Shown here: piece by piece, positions 7,741-15,307 of the stretch
Layout: the number at the start of each line of letters is the position of its first letter
How positions within the stretch are numbered: position 1 is the first letter of the stretch
Origin: Clostridiales bacterium Firm_11
Lineage (GTDB): Bacteria > Bacillota > Clostridia > Christensenellales > Aristaeellaceae
NCBI GenBank assembly: GCA_001604105.1
Contig: LVAQ01000024.1
Coordinates: 1 to 64,000, forward strand
DNA length: 64,000 bases
Direction of reading: 5' to 3'
Made by a program: the position numbers and the translations under genes
The notes under the pieces: model-generated
Told to the model about the DNA's origin: nothing
The model's input: the letters and a program-made list of their open reading frames with translations, nothing else
The model's database searches: none

Positions 7741-8765
7741 TTACCGCTCACCGTCCTGTCCGCCAGAATCTCATATAGGTAATTACCGGCGTCGTCCTCG
7801 ACGTGGCAACCCGCGTATTTCAGGTTCTCGCAGTCGCGGGCAAATTCGTCGCAAAAGGCTTTCGCTTTGGAAAGGTTTGTAAAATTAAAAGTCTCGCAGT
7901 CCATCGCGTCCTCTTCCGAGCCGTTGGGGTATGTGTAGCAATGCGCCGTATAGGTTGGACGGGCGCCGCCCTTGAAGCTGCAGTTGCCATCCAGCTTTGT
8001 CAGCAGCAGCTTCCGCGTGTTCCTGAACGCATCGCCGATAAGCCCCAGGGAAAGCAGCCAGCAGCGCATGGCGTATTTCGGGTTGTCGGCGAGGTCGCGC
8101 TCCTTGGCGATGACGCGCTTTTTTGCAATGGCCGTCCGACAGAGGGCGGTAATAAACTGCGTGTAGCAGGTGGCTTCGCTCGGGTTGTCCAGTGTGAACC
8201 AGGGGAAACTGACCGATTCTTCAGTTATCTGTATCGGCAGGTCGTCCGTGCCCAGCGCTGCCTTAATAAGGGCTTCCCTCGCCGCCACCATCTTGATGAG
8301 GTTATCGAGCGTTTGCGGGGTAAAACCGGCCAGCGGAATTTCCACAGTCAATAGGTCGGTCTCGCCGGTGTCGGGAGCGTCATAAGCCTGCATGCCGTTC
8401 TCGCCTTGGTAATCTTCGCGGCGGGTGCGTCCAAGTCCCAGTTCCTCTTCCTCGGTCATCCCTTCCTCCCAATCGACGGGGATCACATCGCCGCCGCACT
8501 GCCCAAGGTTGTAATTATCGCGGATGTCGGGAATATCGTACTCACGTGTGTCAGCGTCCGGGTCAAAGCCCGCCTGGTGAAGAGCGTCCTCAAGGCCGAG
8601 ATTGTCAGCTCCCGTGAGCGTCCCCTCCTTGTCGACGCGGTAACCGCCCACCTCGTAGGCGAAGGTAGGGGCGCCAAGGTACCTGGTCGGGGCATTGAGG
8701 GCGGCGCTGAGCGTGCTTGCCAGTGATTTACGTTCCTGCCCGGTTACGCCGTATTGGAGTTTCAT
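7737..8765 (-). CDS. Hypothetical phage protein of the clostridial 'virulence-related' type
   Basis: This 342-residue protein belongs to a group found between the DNA methyltransferase and large terminase genes of many clostridial prophages, often named virulence-related without experimental basis. It starts MKLQYGVTGQ, has a 'GGYRVDKEGTL' segment near residue 45 and an acidic stretch near 100-140 (TEEEELGLG). The C-terminal 70 residues contain ETFNFTNLSKAKAFCDEF and GNYLYEI. No catalytic motif, signal peptide or membrane segment is visible. I do not assign a function. Confidence 0.6.
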   Translation of the reverse strand: MKLQYGVTGQERKSLASTLSAALNAPTRYLGAPTFAYEVGGYRVDKEGTLTGADNLGLEDALHQAGFDPDADTREYDIPDIRDNYNLGQCGGDVIPVDWEEGMTEEEELGLGRTRREDYQGENGMQAYDAPDTGETDLLTVEIPLAGFTPQTLDNLIKMVAAREALIKAALGTDDLPIQITEESVSFPWFTLDNPSEATCYTQFITALCRTAIAKKRVIAKERDLADNPKYAMRCWLLSLGLIGDAFRNTRKLLLTKLDGNCSFKGGARPTYTAHCYTYPNGSEEDAMDCETFNFTNLSKAKAFCDEFARDCENLKYAGCHVEDDAGNYLYEILADRTVSGK

Positions 8766-8912
8766 GGATTTTCCCTCCGTGCTTGCTTGAATTCCGTAGG
8801 CTACTAGCGCCTTTCGGTACGTACATATATCACTCTGAACACCTGTAATAGCAAGCGTTTCAGCAATGATAATGATCCTGAAATTAATGCAAGCATATCA
8901 CTATTTTCAGTC

Positions 8913-10571
8913 TCAACGCGCAATGCCGCCGAGGACGAAAACCACGCATGGGAGCGCCACCCCATTGCCCCACATTTTGTACTCGGCGGCATCCGAACGC
9001 GGGGACTGAAGCCACTTGACGATCTGTTTCCGGCTCTTGGGTTTCGCGGAAGCCCCCAGGATATTGCGGTGCGTCTCCCAGACCTCCGACCAGAAAGAAA
9101 TGTCCTTCTCAGCGGGCTCCGGTGTCTCAAGCCCGGCGCACCAATCGGCTGGAAAGCCTTGGAGCAGGGCGCACTCAGCGGGTGTTAGTCTTCGTACAAT
9201 ACAGGGAGGTTGGCTGACCACCGGCGGGTCTTTGAAATCCCGCGCCTGCAGGCAGGGAGCCTTTTCTCTGCACGCCTGCGTAAAGTCACCCGTGGTCATG
9301 GCATACGCGACGGCATGCCGGTCGGCTGTATCCAAGGTGAAACTTACATCGCGCTTTACACCGCCGCCCCGCGGCCCATTTCTGTCTTCGCGTCCGATCA
9401 TAGAGCCTTGTACGGCGACCACGGCGACGCCGCCTTGACGGCAGCCGGGGTTTCCGCCGTTCGCGTCTATGGTGCGGGATGTTATCGCTTCATAAATACC
9501 GCTGTGAGGATTATCCGAGAGCATGGAATGGCTCTGATCGGAGCAGATGCCGTAGGCGGTCATCACCATCGGGGTATTGCCGCCGCCTTTACCTATGCGT
9601 TCCGAGAGCGTCTGCACAATGCCGTCTTCAGAAATCTTCACACGGGAGTCGGCGGGGCGGTTTTCAATGACCACCGCCGCTTGGTTGTCGCCGGCATCCG
9701 CACGCAACGCGCCAGTCAGGTTCTCCCACACATGACCGCCAATGCGACTGACCGCGCCGGGCTCGAACACGATGGGAGCGTGGCCGTGTTCCTGAGCGCG
9801 AAGCGTACCCGCGACGTTCTCCGAGAAATCCATCGCCGACCCGCCCTGGTCGTTCAGGCACATTGCGCTTCCAGCGCCAGCCGCAGCACCCCTGGCAGTT
9901 GCTTGCCGCGGGAAGCCGCCCTGCGGAGGATTCCCTCGCAGGCGCGACTCGTCAAATAGTATTTCTCCGGCGCGTTCGCCTGTAAAATCGACGACAATGT
10001 AACAACGGCGGCGTCTCTGGGCGACTCCCCAAAATTGAGCGTCAAGCGTCCGCCAACCAATTGAGAAACCGTCTCCCACGATTTCGCCCGCCGTAGACCA
10101 TTTGCCCTTTTCAGGCAAAGGTACTGACAAGGCTTCGTCTTTGATTTGGCTGAGTTCATTGAGTACCTCCTGAAAATCAAGCCCGCCGTTTGAAGAATAC
10201 ATGCCCGGCACGTTTTCAAGCACGGCAAACTTTGGGTATTCGTTGTTGGTTGCGGCTCGCATCTCCCTGATGATCCGGATCACCTGAAAGAACAGACCGG
10301 AGCGTTCGCCGTGCAGCCCGGCGCGCTTACCAGCCACCGAAAGGTCTTGGCAGCAAAAACCGCCCGTGACGATGTCCACAGGCGGTACGGCCGCACCATC
10401 TATCTTGTTGATATCGCCAAGGTGTTTCACGCTCGGCAGGCGCTTTGTTGTGACCCGTATGGGGAACGGTTCGACCTCCGATGCCCAGAGCGGTTCAATG
10501 CCTGTTAAAATGGCTCCGAGCGGAAAGCCGCCGGAGCCGTCGAAGAGAGAACCGAGTGTCAGCTTGCTCAT
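8913..10571 (-). CDS. Phage DNA (cytosine-5) methyltransferase
   Basis: This 552-residue protein methylates cytosine at C5, probably to protect phage DNA from host restriction. Motif I GSLFDGSGGF is at residues 7-16, the catalytic motif IV reads GGFCCQDLSVAG with Cys at about 74, motif VI is LENVPG at about 119-124, and motif X GNGVALPC is near the C-terminus. The usual motif IV is PCQ. Here Pro is replaced by Cys, giving adjacent cysteines. The middle (residues 230-440) holds the long variable target-recognition region typical of phage Dcm proteins. It overlaps the upstream methyltransferase by 4 bases. Confidence 0.93.
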   Translation of the reverse strand: MSKLTLGSLFDGSGGFPLGAILTGIEPLWASEVEPFPIRVTTKRLPSVKHLGDINKIDGAAVPPVDIVTGGFCCQDLSVAGKRAGLHGERSGLFFQVIRIIREMRAATNNEYPKFAVLENVPGMYSSNGGLDFQEVLNELSQIKDEALSVPLPEKGKWSTAGEIVGDGFSIGWRTLDAQFWGVAQRRRRCYIVVDFTGERAGEILFDESRLRGNPPQGGFPRQATARGAAAGAGSAMCLNDQGGSAMDFSENVAGTLRAQEHGHAPIVFEPGAVSRIGGHVWENLTGALRADAGDNQAAVVIENRPADSRVKISEDGIVQTLSERIGKGGGNTPMVMTAYGICSDQSHSMLSDNPHSGIYEAITSRTIDANGGNPGCRQGGVAVVAVQGSMIGREDRNGPRGGGVKRDVSFTLDTADRHAVAYAMTTGDFTQACREKAPCLQARDFKDPPVVSQPPCIVRRLTPAECALLQGFPADWCAGLETPEPAEKDISFWSEVWETHRNILGASAKPKSRKQIVKWLQSPRSDAAEYKMWGNGVALPCVVFVLGGIAR

Positions 10572-11821
10572 ATCAGCGCCACCTCCTTTACGAGGTCGGC
10601 GTACTGATGCACCTTGCCGTCCCGTTCGCAGGCAATATCCGCGCCGCCATTTTGCTTCATCTCGGCGTAGCGGCGCAGGATGACGGATGCGTACTTCTCG
10701 TCGAGCTCCAGCATGAAGCAGGTGCGGTCAAGCTGCTCGCAGGCGATGAGCGTCGAGCCGGAACCCCCGAAGGTATCCAGCACGACGGCGTTCGCCTGGC
10801 TGCTGTTGGCAATCGGGTACGCCAAGAGGTCGAGCGGTTTGCTTGTTGGGTGGTCGGCGTTTTTCTTCGGTTTGTCGAAGTTCCAAATCGTGGTCTGTTT
10901 GCGGTCGGAGTACCATTTGTGCTTGGCGGTATCCTTGAAGGCGTACAGCACGGGTTCGTGCATTTGCTGGTAATCCCCGCGCCCAAGCACGAGGGCGTTT
11001 TTCACCCAGACGCAGGTGGTCGAGTAATGAAAGCCAGCGTCCACGCAGGCGCGGAAGAAATTGACCTTCTCCGAATCCGAGTGGAAGCAATAAAAAGCCC
11101 CGCCGTCGGCGAGGTTCTCGTAAAAGCACCTGAACGCCGCGAACAGAAAAGCGTAGAACTGTTCGTCGGACATCTTGTCGTTCTTGATTTTCAGCCCGCT
11201 GGAGCCCTCGAAGTTGACATTGTAAGGCGGATCGGTCAGCACGAGGTTCGCCTTGCGGCCGTCCATCAGCCTGCGGACGGTGCCGGCGTCGGTCGCGTCG
11301 CCGCAGATGAGCCGGTGCCGTCCGAGCGTCCACACGTCGCCGGGCAAAACAAAAGCCGCCTGGTCAAGAGCAGCCGTCAGATCGAAATCGTCGTCACGAA
11401 CACCTTCGTTCGAGCTTGCGAACAGTTTCTCAATCTCGCCTGTCTCAAACCCGGTGACTTCAAGGTCGAAACCCAGTTCCTTCAAATCCGCGAATTCCAG
11501 AGCCAGCAGTTCCTCGTCCCACCCGGCGTTCAGCGCCAGACGGTTGTCGGCGAGGATGTAGGCTTTCTTCTGCGCCTCGGTCAGATACTCCGCGAACACA
11601 CACGGGACTTCCGTCATCCCCTCGGCTTTCGCCGCTAAGACCCGCCCGTGCCCCGCGATAATGTTATAATCTTTGTCCACGATGATGGGATTCACAAATC
11701 CGAATTCACGCAGCGAAGAACGCAGCTGCAGAATCTGCTCCTTGCTGTGGGTGCGGGCGTTCCGCGCGTAAGGCACGAGGCAGCTGATATCCGCCATTTC
11801 AAACCGTTCTGTCGTCCGCAT
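10568..11821 (-). CDS. ParB-nuclease domain fused to N6-adenine/N4-cytosine DNA methyltransferase
   Basis: This 417-residue protein has an N-terminal ParB/sulfiredoxin-like domain (residues 1-100: LVPYARNARTHSKEQ and IIAGHGRVLAAK) and a C-terminal beta-class methyltransferase (from about 160). The methyltransferase motifs are TDPPYNVNF (motif IV) and LDTFGGSGSTLIAC (motif I), in the order typical for the beta class. Such fusions are frequent in Firmicute phages beside the terminase genes and modify phage DNA. Start ATG at 11821 lies one codon after the terminase small subunit stop, so the genes are co-translated. Confidence 0.93.
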   Translation of the reverse strand: MRTTERFEMADISCLVPYARNARTHSKEQILQLRSSLREFGFVNPIIVDKDYNIIAGHGRVLAAKAEGMTEVPCVFAEYLTEAQKKAYILADNRLALNAGWDEELLALEFADLKELGFDLEVTGFETGEIEKLFASSNEGVRDDDFDLTAALDQAAFVLPGDVWTLGRHRLICGDATDAGTVRRLMDGRKANLVLTDPPYNVNFEGSSGLKIKNDKMSDEQFYAFLFAAFRCFYENLADGGAFYCFHSDSEKVNFFRACVDAGFHYSTTCVWVKNALVLGRGDYQQMHEPVLYAFKDTAKHKWYSDRKQTTIWNFDKPKKNADHPTSKPLDLLAYPIANSSQANAVVLDTFGGSGSTLIACEQLDRTCFMLELDEKYASVILRRYAEMKQNGGADIACERDGKVHQYADLVKEVALI

Positions 11822-11824
11822 CGG

Positions 11825-12322
11825 TTAAAACCCCCTGTTCGTCAAAAGTTCGAGGAACGCGTTTTTCTCCTCGGCTTGGGTATTTGAGTGCCGGTTGATA
11901 ATCTGCGTGATGAGATTGAAGTCGCCCTGCATCGCTTTGTAATACGCGGAACCCGCCGTGACGTAGGGCGAGAGTTTCAGGTCTTTGGTCATGCGCCCGA
12001 TTTTGCGGTTCATGCATTCGCAGGCAAGGAAGCCCTGCCGGTTGAGAACGTAATCGGTAACCGTCTGCGGGGCGACATACCCCTCGCAGCCGCGCGCGGC
12101 GATATATTCCTCAATCTCGGCTCGCAGCACGCCTGCGGCGGGCACTTCCTTCTCGCATTCCTTCATCGCCATGGAGAAGTAGTCCGCCATGACGTTTTTG
12201 GAGTAAACCCTCTTCGGCGTCGGTGCGGGAACCGTATTCGATTTCGCTTTGCCTTCCAGCTTCTTGTCTTGGATGTTTTTCCGAGGACGGCCTGCCCCCG
12301 GACGGTAGCCGCCGCTGGGCAT
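11825..12322 (-). CDS. P27-family phage terminase small subunit
   Basis: This 165-residue protein recognises the phage DNA packaging site and hands it to the large subunit. It begins MPSGGYRPGAGRPRK, the classic basic N-terminus of P27 small terminases. A helical core follows with DYVLNRQGFLACECMNRK and ends in FNLITQIINRHS. I chose the ATG at 12322, with GGAGGTG 7-8 bases upstream, over the longer open frame. The large subunit is separated from it by four genes, which is common in this phage type. Confidence 0.9.
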   Translation of the reverse strand: MPSGGYRPGAGRPRKNIQDKKLEGKAKSNTVPAPTPKRVYSKNVMADYFSMAMKECEKEVPAAGVLRAEIEEYIAARGCEGYVAPQTVTDYVLNRQGFLACECMNRKIGRMTKDLKLSPYVTAGSAYYKAMQGDFNLITQIINRHSNTQAEEKNAFLELLTNRGF

Positions 12323-12339
12323 GCCTTTCACCTCCCCGG

Positions 12340-12386
12340 TTTGATTCGACTTTGATTTTGACACTTTGATTTTTTGATTTTTGATT
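12340..12386 (-). repeat. Cluster of five TTTGATT (AATCAAA) iterons upstream of the small terminase
   Basis: On the plus strand TTTGATT occurs at 12340, 12351, 12365, 12373 and 12380, and a variant TTTGACA occurs at 12357, all within 47 bases. The cluster directly precedes the ribosome site of the small terminase gene. Iterated sites next to terS are candidates for the terminase recognition (cos or pac) sequence, but chance in an AT-rich stretch is possible. Confidence 0.45.
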
Positions 12387-12426
12387 ATTGAAAATCGCGC
12401 ACGGCAGGCCGAGCGCGCTGCCCAGC

Positions 12427-12822
12427 CTAATGGCCGTAGGGATTTGACCCGCCCCTGGCCTCGCTCCCATTTCGGAAGTAATCGCCCTGCTGGCCGTGTA
12501 AACGGCTGTGACACTCGGAGCAAAGAGCTTGCAGGTTCGACCAGTCGTTCGTGCCGCCATCCGTCAGCTTGCGCTTGTGGTGGACGAGCTCGGCGGGCGT
12601 CAGCTTACCTTCGGCTTTGCATCTCTCACAGAGAGGGTTCGCCGAAAGGAATCCCGCGCGTATCCTGTTCCACGACCGCCCGTAGCGTTTGTTGGAATCG
12701 GGATCGCGGTCGCAGTGATTGTAGCGATTGGCTTCTGCCTTTTGATGCTCTTCGCAGTACCTGCCCGTGGTCAGCCTGGGGCAACCGGGGTAAGCGCAGG
12801 GCTTCTTTGGTTTGTATGGCAC
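12427..12822 (-). CDS. HNH endonuclease
   Basis: This 131-residue nuclease has the HNH metal finger expected next to terminase genes, where it assists DNA cutting during packaging. Motifs are CAYPGC and GRYCEEH at the N-terminus (a zinc pair), C-x2-C in PLCERCKAEGK, ELVHHKRKLTDGG with the first His pair, NLQALC with the Asn, and CHSRLHG at the end. Zinc is probably bound by the four cysteines of the core. It starts 26 bases after a terminator hairpin and precedes the small terminase by about 100 bases. Confidence 0.92.
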   Translation of the reverse strand: MPYKPKKPCAYPGCPRLTTGRYCEEHQKAEANRYNHCDRDPDSNKRYGRSWNRIRAGFLSANPLCERCKAEGKLTPAELVHHKRKLTDGGTNDWSNLQALCSECHSRLHGQQGDYFRNGSEARGGSNPYGH

Positions 12823-12848
12823 CGACGTCGCCTCCTGTTCCGCGCATG

Positions 12849-12880
12849 AAAAAGCCCCGAGGGATTTCTCCCGCGAGGCT
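12849..12880 (-). terminator. Rho-independent terminator downstream of the DUF1492 regulator
   Basis: On the minus strand a 12-base arm, a GAAA loop and a complementary arm (one wobble and one mismatch) are followed by TTTTT. It lies between the DUF1492-type gene and the HNH nuclease gene. It could separate early from late transcription, so that late genes need antitermination or a promoter in the interval. Confidence 0.7.
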
Positions 12881-12956
12881 CGCCTGTGCCTTCAATTCTG
12901 CCATTATAGTTATACCATATGAACCGTGTGCCTTTCTATGACATTTAGTGACATGC

Positions 12957-13388
12957 TCACCGGCGGCGGCGAATTGCCTCCACTTCCTCCAAAGCACTGC
13001 CGTGCAGCCTGTGGATGTGCCGTAGATCGTAGTGGAGAGCCACGGCGATCTCCTCCCACGTCTGAAAGCAGAGATAACGCATCTCCAGAATGGTTTGGAG
13101 CTCGGCGCGTTCCACGCATTTGATGATGGTGACCACCTCGCGCTTAAGGTCGATGAGGGTTTTCAGATCCGCGTTTATCTCCGACTCCAAATCCAGAGCC
13201 TTGGAGATGAAGTCCTCCATGCGGTGGAAGTTGGGGCTGGAGTTTCGGGGCATATCCGACAGGGTGGCGGTCGCTTTCGTCGCCAGTTCCCGCAGAGACC
13301 GCACCTGTTCCAGTTTGCTGTTTATGCGCTGATCTATCCGGTAGGCTTGGGAGAGGTACTCCTTCGCGGTGAGTTTTTCCGTACCCAT
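12957..13388 (-). CDS. DUF1492 / ArpU-type phage late transcription regulator
   Basis: This 143-residue protein has an N-terminal helical part (EYLSQAYRIDQRINSKLEQVRSLR split by short loops) and a C-terminal sigma region 4-like helix-turn-helix. The latter reads LEMRYLCFQTWEEIAVAL followed by a DLRHIHRLHGSAL recognition segment. Proteins of this kind act as late-gene activators at the boundary between replication and packaging genes, and here the gene stands exactly there. It has no start ambiguity, since ATG at 13388 follows a GGAGG site. A terminator follows the gene. Confidence 0.82.
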   Translation of the reverse strand: MGTEKLTAKEYLSQAYRIDQRINSKLEQVRSLRELATKATATLSDMPRNSSPNFHRMEDFISKALDLESEINADLKTLIDLKREVVTIIKCVERAELQTILEMRYLCFQTWEEIAVALHYDLRHIHRLHGSALEEVEAIRRRR

Positions 13389-13441
13389 TGGCTACCTCCG
13401 ATTTCGATGAATGTTTCCACTCGGATTGGCAGCTCTTGACT

Positions 13442-14805
13442 CTATAAATTGGCTTTCACGGCTTCGATTAACGCGCTCTGGGTTGAATCCTTCTCGGATA
13501 GGGATTTCAGAATCCGCTCGTCAATCGTATCTTTGGCGACGATGTGCTGAACCACCACGGTTTCGGCCTGTTGCCCTTGCCGCCAAAGTCTCGCCACGGT
13601 CTGCTGATACAGCTCCAAACTCCACGTCAGACCAAACCAGACGAGATGGCGGCCACCCGATTGCAGGTTCAGCCCGTGGCCGACGGAGGCGGGGTGGATT
13701 AAGGCTACCGGCACTTCACCTTTGTTCCACCCTCGGATGCTCTCGGCGGTATCCAGCTTGGCAAACGGGATATGGCGGGCTTTCAGCCTTGCCGATACGC
13801 GTTCCAAATCGTGTTTGAACCAGTACGCCACGAGGAGGGGTTTTCCGCTTGCCGCCTCGATGATGTCCTCCAGAGCGTCCAGCTTACGGTCGTGAATGTA
13901 GCTCGTTTTGCCATCGTCGCTGTAGACCGCCCCGTTTGCCATCTGGCACAGCTTTCCCGACAGAGCCGCGGCGTTGGCCACGGTGATTTCACCGTCGGGT
14001 AGTTGCAGGATGAGGTCTCTTTTCATTTCCTCGTATCGTTCCCGCTCTCCGTCGGACAGAAGAACCGAATACTCGCTGTTTACCAGTTCCGGCATCGTCA
14101 GGTGATCGGCGGACTTCATGGAAATCGTGATGTCGGCGATTTTGGCGTATATCCGCTTCTCGGCGCCCGGCAGGGGCTTGTAGCTGAATATCACTTGGCC
14201 GTTGCGCTTGTCGGAAACAAAGTAATCGGCGCGATACTGCCCAATAAACCTCCCAAGTCGCCGGCCCATGTCCAGCAGTCGGAACTCCGCCCACAAATCC
14301 ATCAGGCCGTTGCTGCTTGGCGTTCCCGTTAAACCCACGATGCGCCTGACCTTCGGGCGAACCCTCATCAGCGACCGAAACCGCTTTGACTGGTGACTTT
14401 TGAAAGACGAGAGTTCGTCGATCACCACCATATCCCATTGCCACGGGACACCGCTGTCCTCAATGAGCCATTGCACGTTCTCGCGGTTGATGATGTGGAT
14501 GTCGGCTTGCTTCCCAAGCGCCGCCTTGCGTTCCGCTTCCGTCCCGACCGCCACTGAAAACTGTAAATCCGATAGGTGTTCCCACTTGCCCAGTTCCTCT
14601 GGCCATGTGTCACGCGCCACTCGGAGAGGGGCGACAACCAGAACGCGGTGTGTTTCGAAGCTGTCGAACAGGAGGTCATTTATCGCCGTCAGGGAAATCA
14701 CGGTCTTTCCTAACCCAAGCCCATATCCAGCAGAACAGCGGCTATGGGATTATTCTCGATGTAGTCGACGGCGTATCGCTGGTAGCTGTGCGGTATGAAC
14801 TTCAT
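13442..14805 (-). pseudogene. Phage SNF2/DEAD-type helicase, frameshifted at the Walker A motif
   Basis: The original start is ATG at 14805, which overlaps the VRR-NUC stop (ATGA) and has a GGAGGTG site. That frame reads MKFIPHSYQRYAVDYIEN, continues to LLDMGLG, then hits TAG at about 14713. The remaining 420 codons continue in another frame from GLGKTV (about 14710) to the stop at 13442. They carry DELSSFKSH (motif II region), LTGTPSSNG (motif III), and VARLWRQGQQ (motif VI). A net change of -1 in GGGTTAGGAAAG would restore one chain. The lesion disables ATP binding if real. It may also be an assembly error, since everything else is intact. Confidence 0.85.
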
Positions 14806-15089
14806 TCGGCGTCACCTCCCATCTGTTTTAAGATTTCTGATATCCGCGACCCGTCGTCCAACACGTGAACCTCAAACCCAAGCCGCCGTAACATCCCGTG
14901 CCTCGCTTCCTGCAAAGGGCGGGGTTTCTCCCCATGCCGCTTTACTTCCACAAAGGCGATTCTACCTAAGGGAAGTAGGACAAGGCGGTCGGGCATCCCG
15001 TCGAAACCGGGGCTTATGAACTTGAGAGCGATGCCTCCCATCACCTTTACTGCCTCGACGAGCTTGCGTTCCAGTACTTTTTCACGCAT
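14802..15089 (-). CDS. VRR-NUC domain nuclease
   Basis: This 95-residue protein is a stand-alone VRR-NUC nuclease of the PD-(D/E)xK superfamily, common in phages beside SNF2 helicases and thought to cut branched or recombining DNA. The core reads GFDGMPDRLVLL (catalytic Asp), IAFVEVKRHG (Glu and Lys), then a helix with Gln in PLQEARHGML, and ends with FEVHVLDD. I chose ATG at 15089, which has a GGAGG site 5 bases upstream. The longer open frame covers a non-coding gap. The stop overlaps the helicase start. Confidence 0.9.
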   Translation of the reverse strand: MREKVLERKLVEAVKVMGGIALKFISPGFDGMPDRLVLLPLGRIAFVEVKRHGEKPRPLQEARHGMLRRLGFEVHVLDDGSRISEILKQMGGDAE

Positions 15090-15307
15090 GATGACCTCCG
15101 ATTGCCGTTCTCGCTGATTGCCGAACGTGCCTAAATTTCCTATAGAGCCTACGCGGGCGTATTGCGTATGCCCGATACCCTTATTGCTATAAAAATAGGA
15201 TTTATAGAGAGATACTTCGGCAACATGGGCAACAGCGTCACAAGGAGCCAAGTCTATAAAGGGCTTGCGACCGTGCCGTTGCATGTTGCCGAACCCGTCA
15301 TAGGCAA
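15090..15307. other. Non-coding interval with perfect inverted repeats (possible origin or structured RNA)
   Basis: No convincing gene lies between the VapE and VRR-NUC genes. The interval holds a perfect 12-base inverted repeat (15216-15227 TTCGGCAACATG with 15282-15293), and a perfect 7-base one, CTATAAA/TTTATAG (15187-15207). Placement inside the replication module next to the primase-helicase gene fits an origin of replication. A structured leader for the downstream nuclease is an alternative. Confidence 0.4.

Noticed and set aside
10481..11638. Plus-strand frame of 385 codons opposite the ParB-methyltransferase (also 21764-23056 opposite DUF2800)
   Set aside because: The minus-strand genes carry diagnostic motifs. 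The plus-strand frames are long only because of high G+C codon bias.
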